Assembly: GCA_963922415.1 (NCBI GenBank)
Contig: CAWUIP010000001.1
Location: 1 to 64,000 of the forward strand
From: Aliishimia sp963922415
GTDB lineage: Bacteria > Pseudomonadota > Alphaproteobacteria > Rhodobacterales > Rhodobacteraceae
Direction: 5' to 3'
DNA length: 64,000 nucleotides
The notes below the pieces were generated by a model. It had not been told where the DNA came from. It saw nothing but the letters and a program-made list of their open reading frames with translations, and did no database searches. The translations under genes and the position numbers were made by a program. The stretch's first letter is position 1, and each line of letters starts with the position of its first letter. Positions 17,707 to 25,636 of this stretch are shown one piece after another.

Positions 17707-17717
17707 GGACCGAGAGC

Positions 17718-19052
17718 ATGGCCCAAGCGATGAAGATTGCGATTGTAGACGACGAGCGCGACATGCGGCAGTCGATCAGCCAGTGGCTGGCCCTGTCGGG
17801 TTACGACACCGAAACCTTCGCGAGCGCAGAAGACGCGCTTAAGAACCTGGGCCCGGAATATCCGGGCATCGTTATCTCGGACATTCGTATGCCGGGCATG
17901 GACGGGATGCAGTTTCTCAAAAAGCTGATGGGGTCCGACAGTGCGCTGCCGGTGATCATGATTACTGGTCACGGCGACGTGCCGATGGCGGTTGAGGCGA
18001 TGCGTGTGGGCGCCTTCGACTTCCTGGAAAAGCCCTTTAACCCCGATCGCATGTCCGAACTGGCTAAGAAGGCCACCAATGCTCGCCGCTTGACGATGGA
18101 CAACCGCGTGCTGCGGCGCGAGCTGTCGGATGGCGGCACGATCATGAAAAAGCTCATTGGTCAGTCGCCTGTGATGGAGCGGCTGCGCGAAGATATCTTG
18201 GATCTGGGCCAGGCGGATGGTCACGTGCTGATCGAAGGCGAAACAGGCACAGGCAAGACCATGGTGGCCCATGCGCTTCACGCTGTGGGCAGCCGCGCGG
18301 GCAAGAAGTTCACGCTGATCACATGTTCCGCGCTGGAAGAAGAGGTGCTTGCGAAACGCCTCTTTGGCCCGATGCTGCCCGAGGATGCGATCCTGCCTGC
18401 CATCGAAGAGGCGCGGGGCGGCACGCTGGTGCTTGAAGACATCGAAGCGTTGAGCGAGGCGCTTCAAGCCCGGCTTCTGAGTGCGATCAATGATCAAGGC
18501 ACACCTGCCGAGACGCGCATCATCGCGATCTGTAACATGCAAGACGAAGGCCGCACGACCGAGGATGCGCTGCGCCCGGATCTATTCTATCGCTTGGCTG
18601 CGTTGCGGGTCGTAGTGCCGCCACTTCGCCAGAGGGGCGAGGATATCTTGGCGCTTTTCACCCGTTTGTCCGAGCAGTTCGCCGAAGAATACGGATGCGA
18701 GGCGCCAAATGTGTCCGCGCAAGAGGCGGCACAACTGATGCAGGCACCCTGGCCGGGCAATGTGCGCCAGTTGATCAACGTGGCCGAACGCGCGGTGCTG
18801 CAAGAACGTCGCGGCTCGGGCACCATCGCCTCGCTGCTGATGTCGGACCACGAGGAAATGAAACCCGTGATGACGACAGAAGGCAAACCGCTCAAGGAGT
18901 ATGTCGAAGCCTTCGAACGCATGCTGATCGACAACACGATGCGTCGGCACAAGGGCTCAATCTCTAGCGTGATGGACGAGCTGTGCTTGCCGCGCCGCAC
19001 GCTCAACGAGAAAATGGCCAAATACGGCTTGGCCCGCGCAGACTATATCTGA
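17718..19052 (+). CDS. dctD: DctD-like AAA+ response regulator lacking GAFTGA
   Basis: 444 aa from the ATG at 17718. The receiver is intact: Asp11-Asp12, phospho-acceptor Asp55 (ISDIRMPG) and Lys105. The AAA+ domain has Walker A GETGTGKT (174-181), a variant Walker B region LVLEDIE (238-243; normally LDEIE) and R-fingers in RPDLFYRLAALRV. The GAFTGA loop that contacts sigma-54 is missing: LFG (215-217) is followed by a shortened segment leading straight to GGTLVL. A Fis-type helix-turn-helix ends the protein. It probably works with a sigma-70-type polymerase, as reported for Rhodobacter NtrC, which also lacks this loop. Confidence 0.88.
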   Translation: MAQAMKIAIVDDERDMRQSISQWLALSGYDTETFASAEDALKNLGPEYPGIVISDIRMPGMDGMQFLKKLMGSDSALPVIMITGHGDVPMAVEAMRVGAFDFLEKPFNPDRMSELAKKATNARRLTMDNRVLRRELSDGGTIMKKLIGQSPVMERLREDILDLGQADGHVLIEGETGTGKTMVAHALHAVGSRAGKKFTLITCSALEEEVLAKRLFGPMLPEDAILPAIEEARGGTLVLEDIEALSEALQARLLSAINDQGTPAETRIIAICNMQDEGRTTEDALRPDLFYRLAALRVVVPPLRQRGEDILALFTRLSEQFAEEYGCEAPNVSAQEAAQLMQAPWPGNVRQLINVAERAVLQERRGSGTIASLLMSDHEEMKPVMTTEGKPLKEYVEAFERMLIDNTMRRHKGSISSVMDELCLPRRTLNEKMAKYGLARADYI

Positions 19053-19080
19053 CGCGATATTTCCGAGTGACAGGAGAAGT

Positions 19081-19114
19081 GACCGCGCCTGCCATGCGCG
19101 GTCGTTTTCATTTT
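19081..19114 (+). terminator. Rho-independent terminator of dctBD
   Basis: A perfect 8-bp stem, GACCGCGC and GCGCGGTC, encloses a 7-nt loop (19081-19103) and is followed by gttttcatttt. It lies 29 nt after the dctD stop. Confidence 0.8.
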
Positions 19115-19159
19115 CAGAGCACCAGGCTAGGAGGGCGGCACCCCATAGGAGTTGCCGCG

Positions 19160-19846
19160 ATGCCCGCACCTTGCCTTTTCGACATGGACGGCCTGCTTTT
19201 GGATACAGAGCGGGTGTTCATGGCCTTGTCAGTGGACCTGCTGACCCCAAGAGGTTTCGAAGTGGCCACGGTCGAGGCGTTCTTTCGGACGCTTGTCGGA
19301 AGCTCGTCCGCCGAGACCAAGACCCGCATTGCCGACTTTTTAGGCGGGGCTGCGGCGGCAGACGCGTTTTACGAAGACTGGTACGCCGCGCTTGAGACGG
19401 CCTTGGCCGACCACATTCCGTTGCGTCCTTATGTTGTGGAGGTTCTGACGCATCTGCAAAGCGCCGGTCACCCCATGTCTGTGGTAACCTCCACCCGTGG
19501 CGCGATGGCGCGCGCGCATCTGCAGACGGTGGGGCTGTTGGAGTTCTTTGACCACGTGACGGGCGGTGACGAAGTGTCCGCCAACAAGCCTGATCCCGCC
19601 CCGTATGTTGAAGCGGCTGCAAAGTTCGGGGTGGCGCCCGAGGTGTGCTTTGCCTTTGAAGACAGCGACCGCGGCATCGCCTCGGCTATGGCGGCGGGTT
19701 GCAAGGCGGCGCAAGTCCCAGACATTCGCGACGCGAGCGTTCCGTTGCCAGCGCTTGGGCAAATTGTAGCGACGGATCTGCGCGACGCTGTGGTGCAACT
19801 TGGGCTTGCAGGCCCGCAGAGCCTGTCGACGGCGTCAGCGGTGTGA
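19160..19846 (+). CDS. HAD-superfamily phosphatase/phosphomutase
   Basis: 228 aa from the ATG at 19160, preceded by taggag. Motif I is LFDMDGLLLDT with nucleophile Asp8 and acid Asp10, motif II is VVTSTRG, the Lys is in VSANKPDPAPY and motif IV is FAFEDSDRGIASAMAAG. The cap is helical, as in the beta-phosphoglucomutase/GPH group. The substrate is probably a small phosphorylated metabolite but cannot be named. It is a single gene between the dctD terminator and the rne leader. Confidence 0.88.
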   Translation: MPAPCLFDMDGLLLDTERVFMALSVDLLTPRGFEVATVEAFFRTLVGSSSAETKTRIADFLGGAAAADAFYEDWYAALETALADHIPLRPYVVEVLTHLQSAGHPMSVVTSTRGAMARAHLQTVGLLEFFDHVTGGDEVSANKPDPAPYVEAAAKFGVAPEVCFAFEDSDRGIASAMAAGCKAAQVPDIRDASVPLPALGQIVATDLRDAVVQLGLAGPQSLSTASAV

Positions 19847-19858
19847 TCACTTTGCCCA

Positions 19859-20217
19859 TTGTCTTCTGGCGCAGAAACCCTTTATCTAATCAAAGGCGCA
19901 TGTTGCGCCGGTGACAGTTTCGCTGCTTGGGACCTTCGAAGGTACGACAAAACCTCAAAGTCTCGGCAGACCGATTGGGTTCGCACTCAGGCGAACCGAG
20001 AGACGCTGGCAGTTTGCTACGGATGACTGCAGCTTATAAATGGGGCCTTCGTGCCTCGGAGAAGAACCGCGATGACGCGCGCAAGAGCAGATATGTTCCG
20101 ATCAGCAGGCCGTAAGCGCCCGTGCTGCCGCGCAATTCCCATCGCTTTGACAAGACACAATCGACGAAGTCTCGCACCCCCCGGGGGGCAGCGCGTGCGA
20201 TTGCGCAACGGACCCAC
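19859..20217 (+). promoter_or_regulatory. rne promoter and long structured 5' leader
   Basis: This stretch has no gene. TTGTCT (19859-19864) and TTATCT (19882-19887), 17 bp apart, form a plausible promoter, giving a leader of about 320 nt. Stems in the leader: GGCGCA/TGCGCC at 19895-19909, GGTTCGC/GCGAACC at 19978-19997 within an outer GTCTCGG pairing, and CCCCCCGGGGGG at 20177-20188 just before the start. RNase E autoregulates through its 5' UTR in E. coli; a similar role here is inference. Confidence 0.5.
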
Positions 20218-23154
20218 ATGGCTAAGAAAATGCTTATCGATGCCACCCACGCGGAAGAGACCCGCGTTGTGGTGGTTGACGGAAACAAAGTTGAGGAATT
20301 CGATTTTGAATCCGAAAACAAACGCCAGCTTGCTGGCAACATCTATCTCGCAAAAGTAACGCGCGTTGAGCCGTCGCTGCAGGCGGCGTTCGTCGACTAT
20401 GGTGGAAACCGTCACGGGTTCCTCGCGTTTTCCGAGATCCATCCAGACTACTATCAGATCCCGGTCGCTGACCGCGAAGCCCTGATGGAAGAAGAGCGCG
20501 CCTATGCCGAAGCGCAGCGCGCGCGTGACGAAGAAGAAGAGGCCAAGCCCAAGCGCCGGTCTAGGTCGCGCAGCCGATCCAAGGCTGCCAAGGCCAAAGA
20601 TACCGATGCGGTCGCGACCGCAGAAGTGTCTGCGCCAGAGGCGTCTTCAGATCAGATCGAAGGCATGGAGACCATCGATCTTGATGACGACACAGACGTG
20701 GATGTTGTGACTGACGCTGCAGCCTCTGACGAAGCCGCAGCGCCCTCGGATGCGTCCGAAGCGCCTGTTGCAGATGACGACACAGGCACCGCCGATGACG
20801 CCGCGGCGGTCGCGGAAGACGCCGCCGTAGAACAGGTCTCTGTGGATGTAAACGAAATCGCTGCTGCATCTGAAGACGATGCAATCGTCGCAGGCACAGA
20901 CGACGATACTGCTGCTGCCGAAGGTGATGTGGCTGAGACAGAAACAGCGGACGTCGCGCAGTCAGAGGATGTGGCCGATACCGAGGCTAAGGCCGAAGCG
21001 GACGCAACGCCTGAAAATGGCGAAGACGCGGACGAAGACACTGAAGAAGACGACGCAGAAGCAGACGACGCAGAAGATGATGCCGGAGACGATGATGGCC
21101 CATCCGCCAAAGATGCGGCGTCCAAGGATGACAGCATCGAATCCGTTGCCGATGACGACGACCAAGAAGACATTCGCCCCGTGCGCAAACCCCGGATGCG
21201 GCGCTATAAGATCCAAGAGGTCATCAAGGTGCGCCAGATCCTTCTGGTGCAGGTGGTCAAGGAAGAGCGCGGCAACAAAGGGGCTGCGCTGACAACCTAT
21301 CTGAGTCTTGCCGGGCGCTATTGCGTCTTGATGCCCAACACTGCGCGCGGTGGTGGGATCTCTCGCAAAATCACGAATGCCGCCGACCGCAAGAAGCTCA
21401 AAGAGATCGCAGGTGAGATCGAGGTGCCGTCGGGCGCGGGTCTCATCGTCCGCACGGCAGGGGCCAAGCGCACCAAGGCCGAGATCAAGCGCGACTATGA
21501 GTACCTGCAGCGGCTCTGGGAACAGATCCGCGAGCTGACACTCCAAAGCATCGCACCCGCGAAGATCTACGAAGAAGGCGACCTGATCAAACGGTCGATC
21601 CGCGATCTTTACAACCGTGAGATCGAAGAGGTCTTGGTCGAAGGCGAGCGCGGCTACCGCAACGCCAAGGACTTCATGAAGATGATCATGCCGTCCCACG
21701 CCAAGAACGTGAAGCATTACCAAGACGGTCTGCCACTCTTTGCGCGCTATCAGGTCGAAACCTACCTTGCAGGCATGTTCAACCCGACGGTTCAACTGCG
21801 TTCGGGCGGTTACATCGTGATCGGCGTGACGGAAGCTTTGGTCGCTGTTGACGTGAACTCGGGCCGGGCCACCAAGGAAGGCTCCATCGAGGAAACTGCG
21901 CTCAAGACAAACCTGGAGGCCGCCGAAGAAGTGGCGCGCCAGTTGCGCCTGCGCGACCTCGCCGGTCTGATCGTGATCGACTTCATCGATATGGATGAGC
22001 GCAAGAACAACACAGCGGTCGAAAAGCGTCTGAAAGACAAGCTGAAGACGGATCGTGCGCGCATCCAAGTCGGCCGGATCTCGGGCTTTGGTCTCTTGGA
22101 GATGTCACGCCAGCGTCTGCGTCCAGGCATGTTGGAAGCCTCCACGCAGCCGTGCCCGCATTGCCATGGCACTGGCCTCATCCGCTCAGACGACAGCATG
22201 GCGCTGTCAATTGTGCGCCAGATCGAAGAAGAGGGCACGCGGCGCCGCTCGCGCGAGGTTTTGGTGAAGTGCCCGGTCGACATCGCGAACTTCCTCATGA
22301 ACTCAAAGCGGGAGCATATCGCGCAGATCGAAGGCCGCTATGGGCTGTCGGTCCGTATCGAAGGGGACCCATCTCTGGTGAGCCCGGACTTCACTCTGGA
22401 GAAATTCAAGACGGCCACGCGGACTGTAGTTGCGCTTGAGGCGCCTGTTATTGTCGCGGACGCGACCATCATGGGCGATGTCGAAGACGAAGTGGAACTC
22501 GACGAAGCGCCCGAAGCAGCAGACGCCCCCGAAGCAGGTGAGGAAGAGGCCAAGCCCAAGCGGCGCAGACGGCGTCGTCGTCGGCGGCGGTCTTCGGGTG
22601 GCGAAGGCGAGGCACCACGCAGCGAAGAGCAGACGGAAGCGCCTGCGGAGGCGCCGGACCCACAGCCCAATGGTGCTGAAGGCGACGCTGAAACGTCAGA
22701 AAGGGCAGAGGTCGAGACGTCTGACGGTGAGACTGTCGAAGCACCCGAGACGAAGCCAAAGCGCACTCGACGGTCGCGCGCGTCTAAGCCAAAAGAAGAC
22801 GCGCCCGCTGCGGAAGCGGTCGAAGCAGATGCCACAGAAGCAGATGCCACAGAAGCGCCCGCGCCCGACAGCGATAGTGCAGAGGCCGAGCCAGAAAAAC
22901 CAAAGCGCAAGCGCGCGCCGCGGTCTCGCAAGACAGCTGATGTCGCTGCGATAGAGCCTTCAGAATCAGCAGATCCGACCGCCGCGGAAACGGCGGAGCC
23001 TGCCCCAGAACCTGCAGCGGTTGAACAACCGGCGCCAGAACCGGTTGCAGCGCGCGTGGCACCTGATCCGGTGGCTGTCGAACCTGCGGCTCCGGAACCA
23101 GATGCGCCCGCAAAACCCAAGCGCCGTGGCTGGTGGTCTTTGGGCTCGAAGTAA
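20218..23154 (+). CDS. rne: Ribonuclease E
   Basis: 978 aa from the ATG at 20218. It is the main endoribonuclease for mRNA decay and rRNA/tRNA processing. The first half of the S1 domain (GNIYLAKVTRVEPSLQAAFV) ends near residue 85. About 230 residues of acidic, Ala/Asp/Glu-rich sequence interrupt it, and the domain resumes at DIRPVRKPRM (about 318). Catalytic Asp residues lie in VDVNSG and IDFIDMDER. The Zn-link is CPHCHGTG. The C-terminal part is disordered, with an Arg-rich patch (KPKRRRRRRRRRR) and further Pro/Ala/Glu repeats, the likely RNA and degradosome scaffold. Confidence 0.96.
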   Translation: MAKKMLIDATHAEETRVVVVDGNKVEEFDFESENKRQLAGNIYLAKVTRVEPSLQAAFVDYGGNRHGFLAFSEIHPDYYQIPVADREALMEEERAYAEAQRARDEEEEAKPKRRSRSRSRSKAAKAKDTDAVATAEVSAPEASSDQIEGMETIDLDDDTDVDVVTDAAASDEAAAPSDASEAPVADDDTGTADDAAAVAEDAAVEQVSVDVNEIAAASEDDAIVAGTDDDTAAAEGDVAETETADVAQSEDVADTEAKAEADATPENGEDADEDTEEDDAEADDAEDDAGDDDGPSAKDAASKDDSIESVADDDDQEDIRPVRKPRMRRYKIQEVIKVRQILLVQVVKEERGNKGAALTTYLSLAGRYCVLMPNTARGGGISRKITNAADRKKLKEIAGEIEVPSGAGLIVRTAGAKRTKAEIKRDYEYLQRLWEQIRELTLQSIAPAKIYEEGDLIKRSIRDLYNREIEEVLVEGERGYRNAKDFMKMIMPSHAKNVKHYQDGLPLFARYQVETYLAGMFNPTVQLRSGGYIVIGVTEALVAVDVNSGRATKEGSIEETALKTNLEAAEEVARQLRLRDLAGLIVIDFIDMDERKNNTAVEKRLKDKLKTDRARIQVGRISGFGLLEMSRQRLRPGMLEASTQPCPHCHGTGLIRSDDSMALSIVRQIEEEGTRRRSREVLVKCPVDIANFLMNSKREHIAQIEGRYGLSVRIEGDPSLVSPDFTLEKFKTATRTVVALEAPVIVADATIMGDVEDEVELDEAPEAADAPEAGEEEAKPKRRRRRRRRRRSSGGEGEAPRSEEQTEAPAEAPDPQPNGAEGDAETSERAEVETSDGETVEAPETKPKRTRRSRASKPKEDAPAAEAVEADATEADATEAPAPDSDSAEAEPEKPKRKRAPRSRKTADVAAIEPSESADPTAAETAEPAPEPAAVEQPAPEPVAARVAPDPVAVEPAAPEPDAPAKPKRRGWWSLGSK

Positions 23155-23165
23155 GCAAAAGCGCG

Positions 23166-23212
23166 CCGGAAACCGTCACGGTTTCCGGCCCGATATCTTT
23201 GAAAGATATCGG
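23166..23212 (+). terminator. Tandem 23-nt hairpins after rne
   Basis: Two adjacent perfect 10-bp stems with 3-nt loops: CCGGAAACCG-TCA-CGGTTTCCGG at 23166-23188 and CCGATATCTT-TGA-AAGATATCGG at 23190-23212. They lie 12 nt after the rne stop, between two convergent genes. There is no immediate T run, so they may protect mRNA ends or stop transcription in both directions. Confidence 0.55.
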
Positions 23213-23231
23213 TTGGGACGGTGGTGAGGTG

Positions 23232-23465
23232 CTATTTTTTTTGGATTACCCAGGTCGTCGCAGCACCTTGTTGTGATTGCGACACCACGTGATGGCCGGC
23301 CTCGTTACAAAAGTGCGGGACATCTACAATGGCTGCCGGGTCATCGGTTTGCAAAGTCAACTGCTCACCCGATGCAAGAGGCTGCAGCCGCTTACGGACT
23401 TTCAAAACTGGCAAGGGGCACAAAAGCCCAGTCGCGTCCAGGTGATGTTCTGTCATGGGCGGCAT
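23232..23465 (-). CDS. TusA-family sulfurtransferase
   Basis: 77 aa, or 74 from an inner Met. The whole protein is one TusA/SirA domain: HHLDATGLLCPLPVLKVRKRL, with active Cys16 in the CPxP motif, LTLQTDDPAAIVDVPHFC and the terminal strand TTWVIQKK. Such proteins relay persulfide sulfur to tRNA modification, molybdenum cofactor or sulfur oxidation. No partner genes are adjacent, so which pathway it serves is open. Confidence 0.9.
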   Translation of the reverse strand: MPPMTEHHLDATGLLCPLPVLKVRKRLQPLASGEQLTLQTDDPAAIVDVPHFCNEAGHHVVSQSQQGAATTWVIQKK

Positions 23466-23551
23466 TTAGTGTGAGTGTTTCAGTCTGTCCACACAGTTGT
23501 GACCGGTTGCCCCCGTGACGCCGTGCGCCGCTTCGCCTACACCCGCTAGGT

Positions 23552-24304
23552 ATGTTCGGGATCGACATCATAGACGCGGGTCTTTTACCTGCCATTTTCG
23601 TGTCACTTCTGGCAGGCGTCATTAGCTTTCTGAGCCCCTGCGTCTTGCCGATTGTGCCGCCGTATCTGGCCTATATGTCCGGCGTCAACGTGGCGGATAT
23701 GGGCAGCGACGGTGCGGCGCGGCGCAAGACCGCCCTAACAGCGCTGTTCTTTGTTCTGGGCCTGTCGACAGTGTTTCTGATCCTGGGGTTCACCGCGTCG
23801 GCTTTTGGGGCCTTTTTTCTGCAAAATCAGGTGCTTTTTTCGCAAATCTCTGGCGTGGTGGTCATTGTTTTTGGCCTGCATTTTCTGAACGTCTTCCGCA
23901 TCCCCTTTTTGGATCAAGAAGCGCGGCTTGAGGCCGGCGATCAAGGCGGCAGCGCATTTGGCGCCTATGTGCTCGGGCTTGCGTTTGCATTTGGCTGGAC
24001 CCCGTGCATCGGCCCACAGCTCGGCGCGATCCTAACACTCGCGGCAACCGAAGCCTCCGTGTCCAAGGGCACATTCCTTCTTGGGGTGTATGCCGCCGGT
24101 CTTGGGATCCCATTTCTTCTGGCCGCGCTCTTTATGACGCGTGCCATTGGCCTCATGAACCGCCTCAAACGTCACATGTTGACCATTGAGCGCGTGATGG
24201 GGGGTTTGCTTATCGCCGTTGGGTTGGCGCTCGTCACAGGTGCTTTTACGCGGTTCTCGTGGTGGCTTTTGGAAGTCTTCCCAGCCCTTCAATATCTCGG
24301 CTAA
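23552..24304 (+). CDS. ccdA: CcdA-type cytochrome c biogenesis thiol transporter
   Basis: 250 aa with six hydrophobic segments. It carries reducing equivalents across the inner membrane to periplasmic thioredoxins for cytochrome c maturation. The two redox cysteines are in FLSPCVLPIVPPYLAYMSG (segment 1) and GWTPCIGPQLGAIL (segment 4), the DsbD-beta/CcdA signature. No Shine-Dalgarno is evident before the ATG. It is divergent from tusA with 86 bp between them; both handle thiols, which may or may not be meaningful. Confidence 0.93.
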   Translation: MFGIDIIDAGLLPAIFVSLLAGVISFLSPCVLPIVPPYLAYMSGVNVADMGSDGAARRKTALTALFFVLGLSTVFLILGFTASAFGAFFLQNQVLFSQISGVVVIVFGLHFLNVFRIPFLDQEARLEAGDQGGSAFGAYVLGLAFAFGWTPCIGPQLGAILTLAATEASVSKGTFLLGVYAAGLGIPFLLAALFMTRAIGLMNRLKRHMLTIERVMGGLLIAVGLALVTGAFTRFSWWLLEVFPALQYLG

Positions 24305-24379
24305 GCGACCGCCTTACTTTGGCCGAAAATCCAGAGTAATCTTTGCGCAATCTTAAAAGGCTGGGCCCAAGGGTAAGCC

Positions 24380-25636
24380 ATGAGCAGGCGCACAACACAC
24401 GAAGTTCGGAAACGCCAGGTCTTTTACATTCCTGGCTATGACCCGATTCACCCGCGTCGCTACCGCGAGCTCTACCGCAAAGAAAGCGCTCATCAGGCTG
24501 AAATCTCAGGCTATGACATTGCGATACGTGCAAAAACTGGGGCAGGCGGCTTCGGTTGGAATGTTGATGCGACAATCGACGGCGTAGAGACAGAGACACA
24601 GTTTGACGTGCTCGTTTGGTCAGACATCGTAAAAGACAGCATGTCTGGCAGCATTCTGGCGACCTATGGTCACCTGGTCCGGACCGCATGGGTTTACATC
24701 TCTACCGGAGCATTGGGACGGCTTATGCAATTGCGGAAAGGCCCGGTGATCGCGGCGCTTTATCCCGTCGGTGTTTTGCTCTTACAGGCGCTTGCCGCTG
24801 TGATGCTGGCATGGGGCGTCTATGCGTCGCTTCTGTGGGCATTAGGGTTCTTTACGTCTGCGGGCCTCTCGGGCCAGGCGTGGCTGCATCAAGTCTCGGC
24901 CCTTGGGGCTGGCCTTGCGGCGGGGGTGCGGTTGTTGCGCTGGTTCAAAGCCAAAGATAACCGTATTTTTGCGTATTACTTGATGCATGACTACGCGTAT
25001 GCGGCATCGACGCGCGGTGCGACGCCGCCTGCGCTAGACGCGCGGATGGCCGAGTTTGCCGAAGCGATACGGGCGGCGTTGACAGAAGACTATGACGAAG
25101 TGCTGGTGGTCGGGCACTCCTCTGGCGCGCACTTAGGCGTGTCGATCATGGCGGAGCTCGTCCGCACTGGGCGCGTGCCCGAAAACGGGCCTTACCTTGG
25201 TTTTTTGACACTGGGTCAGGTCGTGCCGATGGTCTCTTTCCTGCCAAACGCGTACCGTCTTCGCAGAGATTTGCAATTTCTCAGCGCGCGCGACGAACTG
25301 GCTTGGATCGATGTGACCGCACCCGGAGACGGTTGCGCCTTCGCGCTTTGTGATCCTGTTACGGTGACAGGTGTCGCGCCAGGAAACAAACGTTGGCCCT
25401 TGGTCTTTTCTGCTGCGTTCACTCAAACCTTATCGCGGGAGACGCTGGCTAAGCTCAAACGCCGCTACTTTCGGCTGCATTTTCAATACCTGTGCGCCTT
25501 TGACCGGCCCAAAGACTATGACTATTTTCAAATTACGGCCGGGCCCCTTAGTCTGCGAGACCGTTACGACGGCCGTCCGCCTTCGAAGTCCCGGATCGAT
25601 CATGCGGTGAACACTTATACATCGGTGGCTGCATGA
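24380..25636 (+). CDS. Membrane-associated alpha/beta hydrolase-like protein
   Basis: 418 aa. An N-terminal soluble segment opens with VFYIPGYDPIHPRRYRELYRKE, an oxyanion-type HG-like strand. Two hydrophobic segments lie near residues 125-175. The C-terminal part has a nucleophile elbow G-H-S-S-G with Ser247 (VVGHSSGAHLG). An acid and a His are not placed with confidence. I read it as an uncharacterised esterase/lipase-like protein anchored in the inner membrane. It overlaps the cytochrome P450 gene by 4 nt (ATGA), so the two are co-translated and probably act on related, perhaps lipidic, substrates (inference). Confidence 0.7.
   Translation: MSRRTTHEVRKRQVFYIPGYDPIHPRRYRELYRKESAHQAEISGYDIAIRAKTGAGGFGWNVDATIDGVETETQFDVLVWSDIVKDSMSGSILATYGHLVRTAWVYISTGALGRLMQLRKGPVIAALYPVGVLLLQALAAVMLAWGVYASLLWALGFFTSAGLSGQAWLHQVSALGAGLAAGVRLLRWFKAKDNRIFAYYLMHDYAYAASTRGATPPALDARMAEFAEAIRAALTEDYDEVLVVGHSSGAHLGVSIMAELVRTGRVPENGPYLGFLTLGQVVPMVSFLPNAYRLRRDLQFLSARDELAWIDVTAPGDGCAFALCDPVTVTGVAPGNKRWPLVFSAAFTQTLSRETLAKLKRRYFRLHFQYLCAFDRPKDYDYFQITAGPLSLRDRYDGRPPSKSRIDHAVNTYTSVAA

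Noticed and set aside
17523..18542. 339-aa minus-strand frame across dctB/dctD
   Set aside because: It crosses two strongly supported genes and has no motif; a product of high-GC codon use.
20962..22068. 368-aa frame opposite rne
   Set aside because: Antisense to well-conserved RNase E catalytic domain; no ribosome site or recognisable motif.
22801..22860. Short tandem repeat in rne (GCAGATGCCACAGAA type)
   Set aside because: A two-copy repeat inside the low-complexity C-terminal region of RNase E; typical of such regions.
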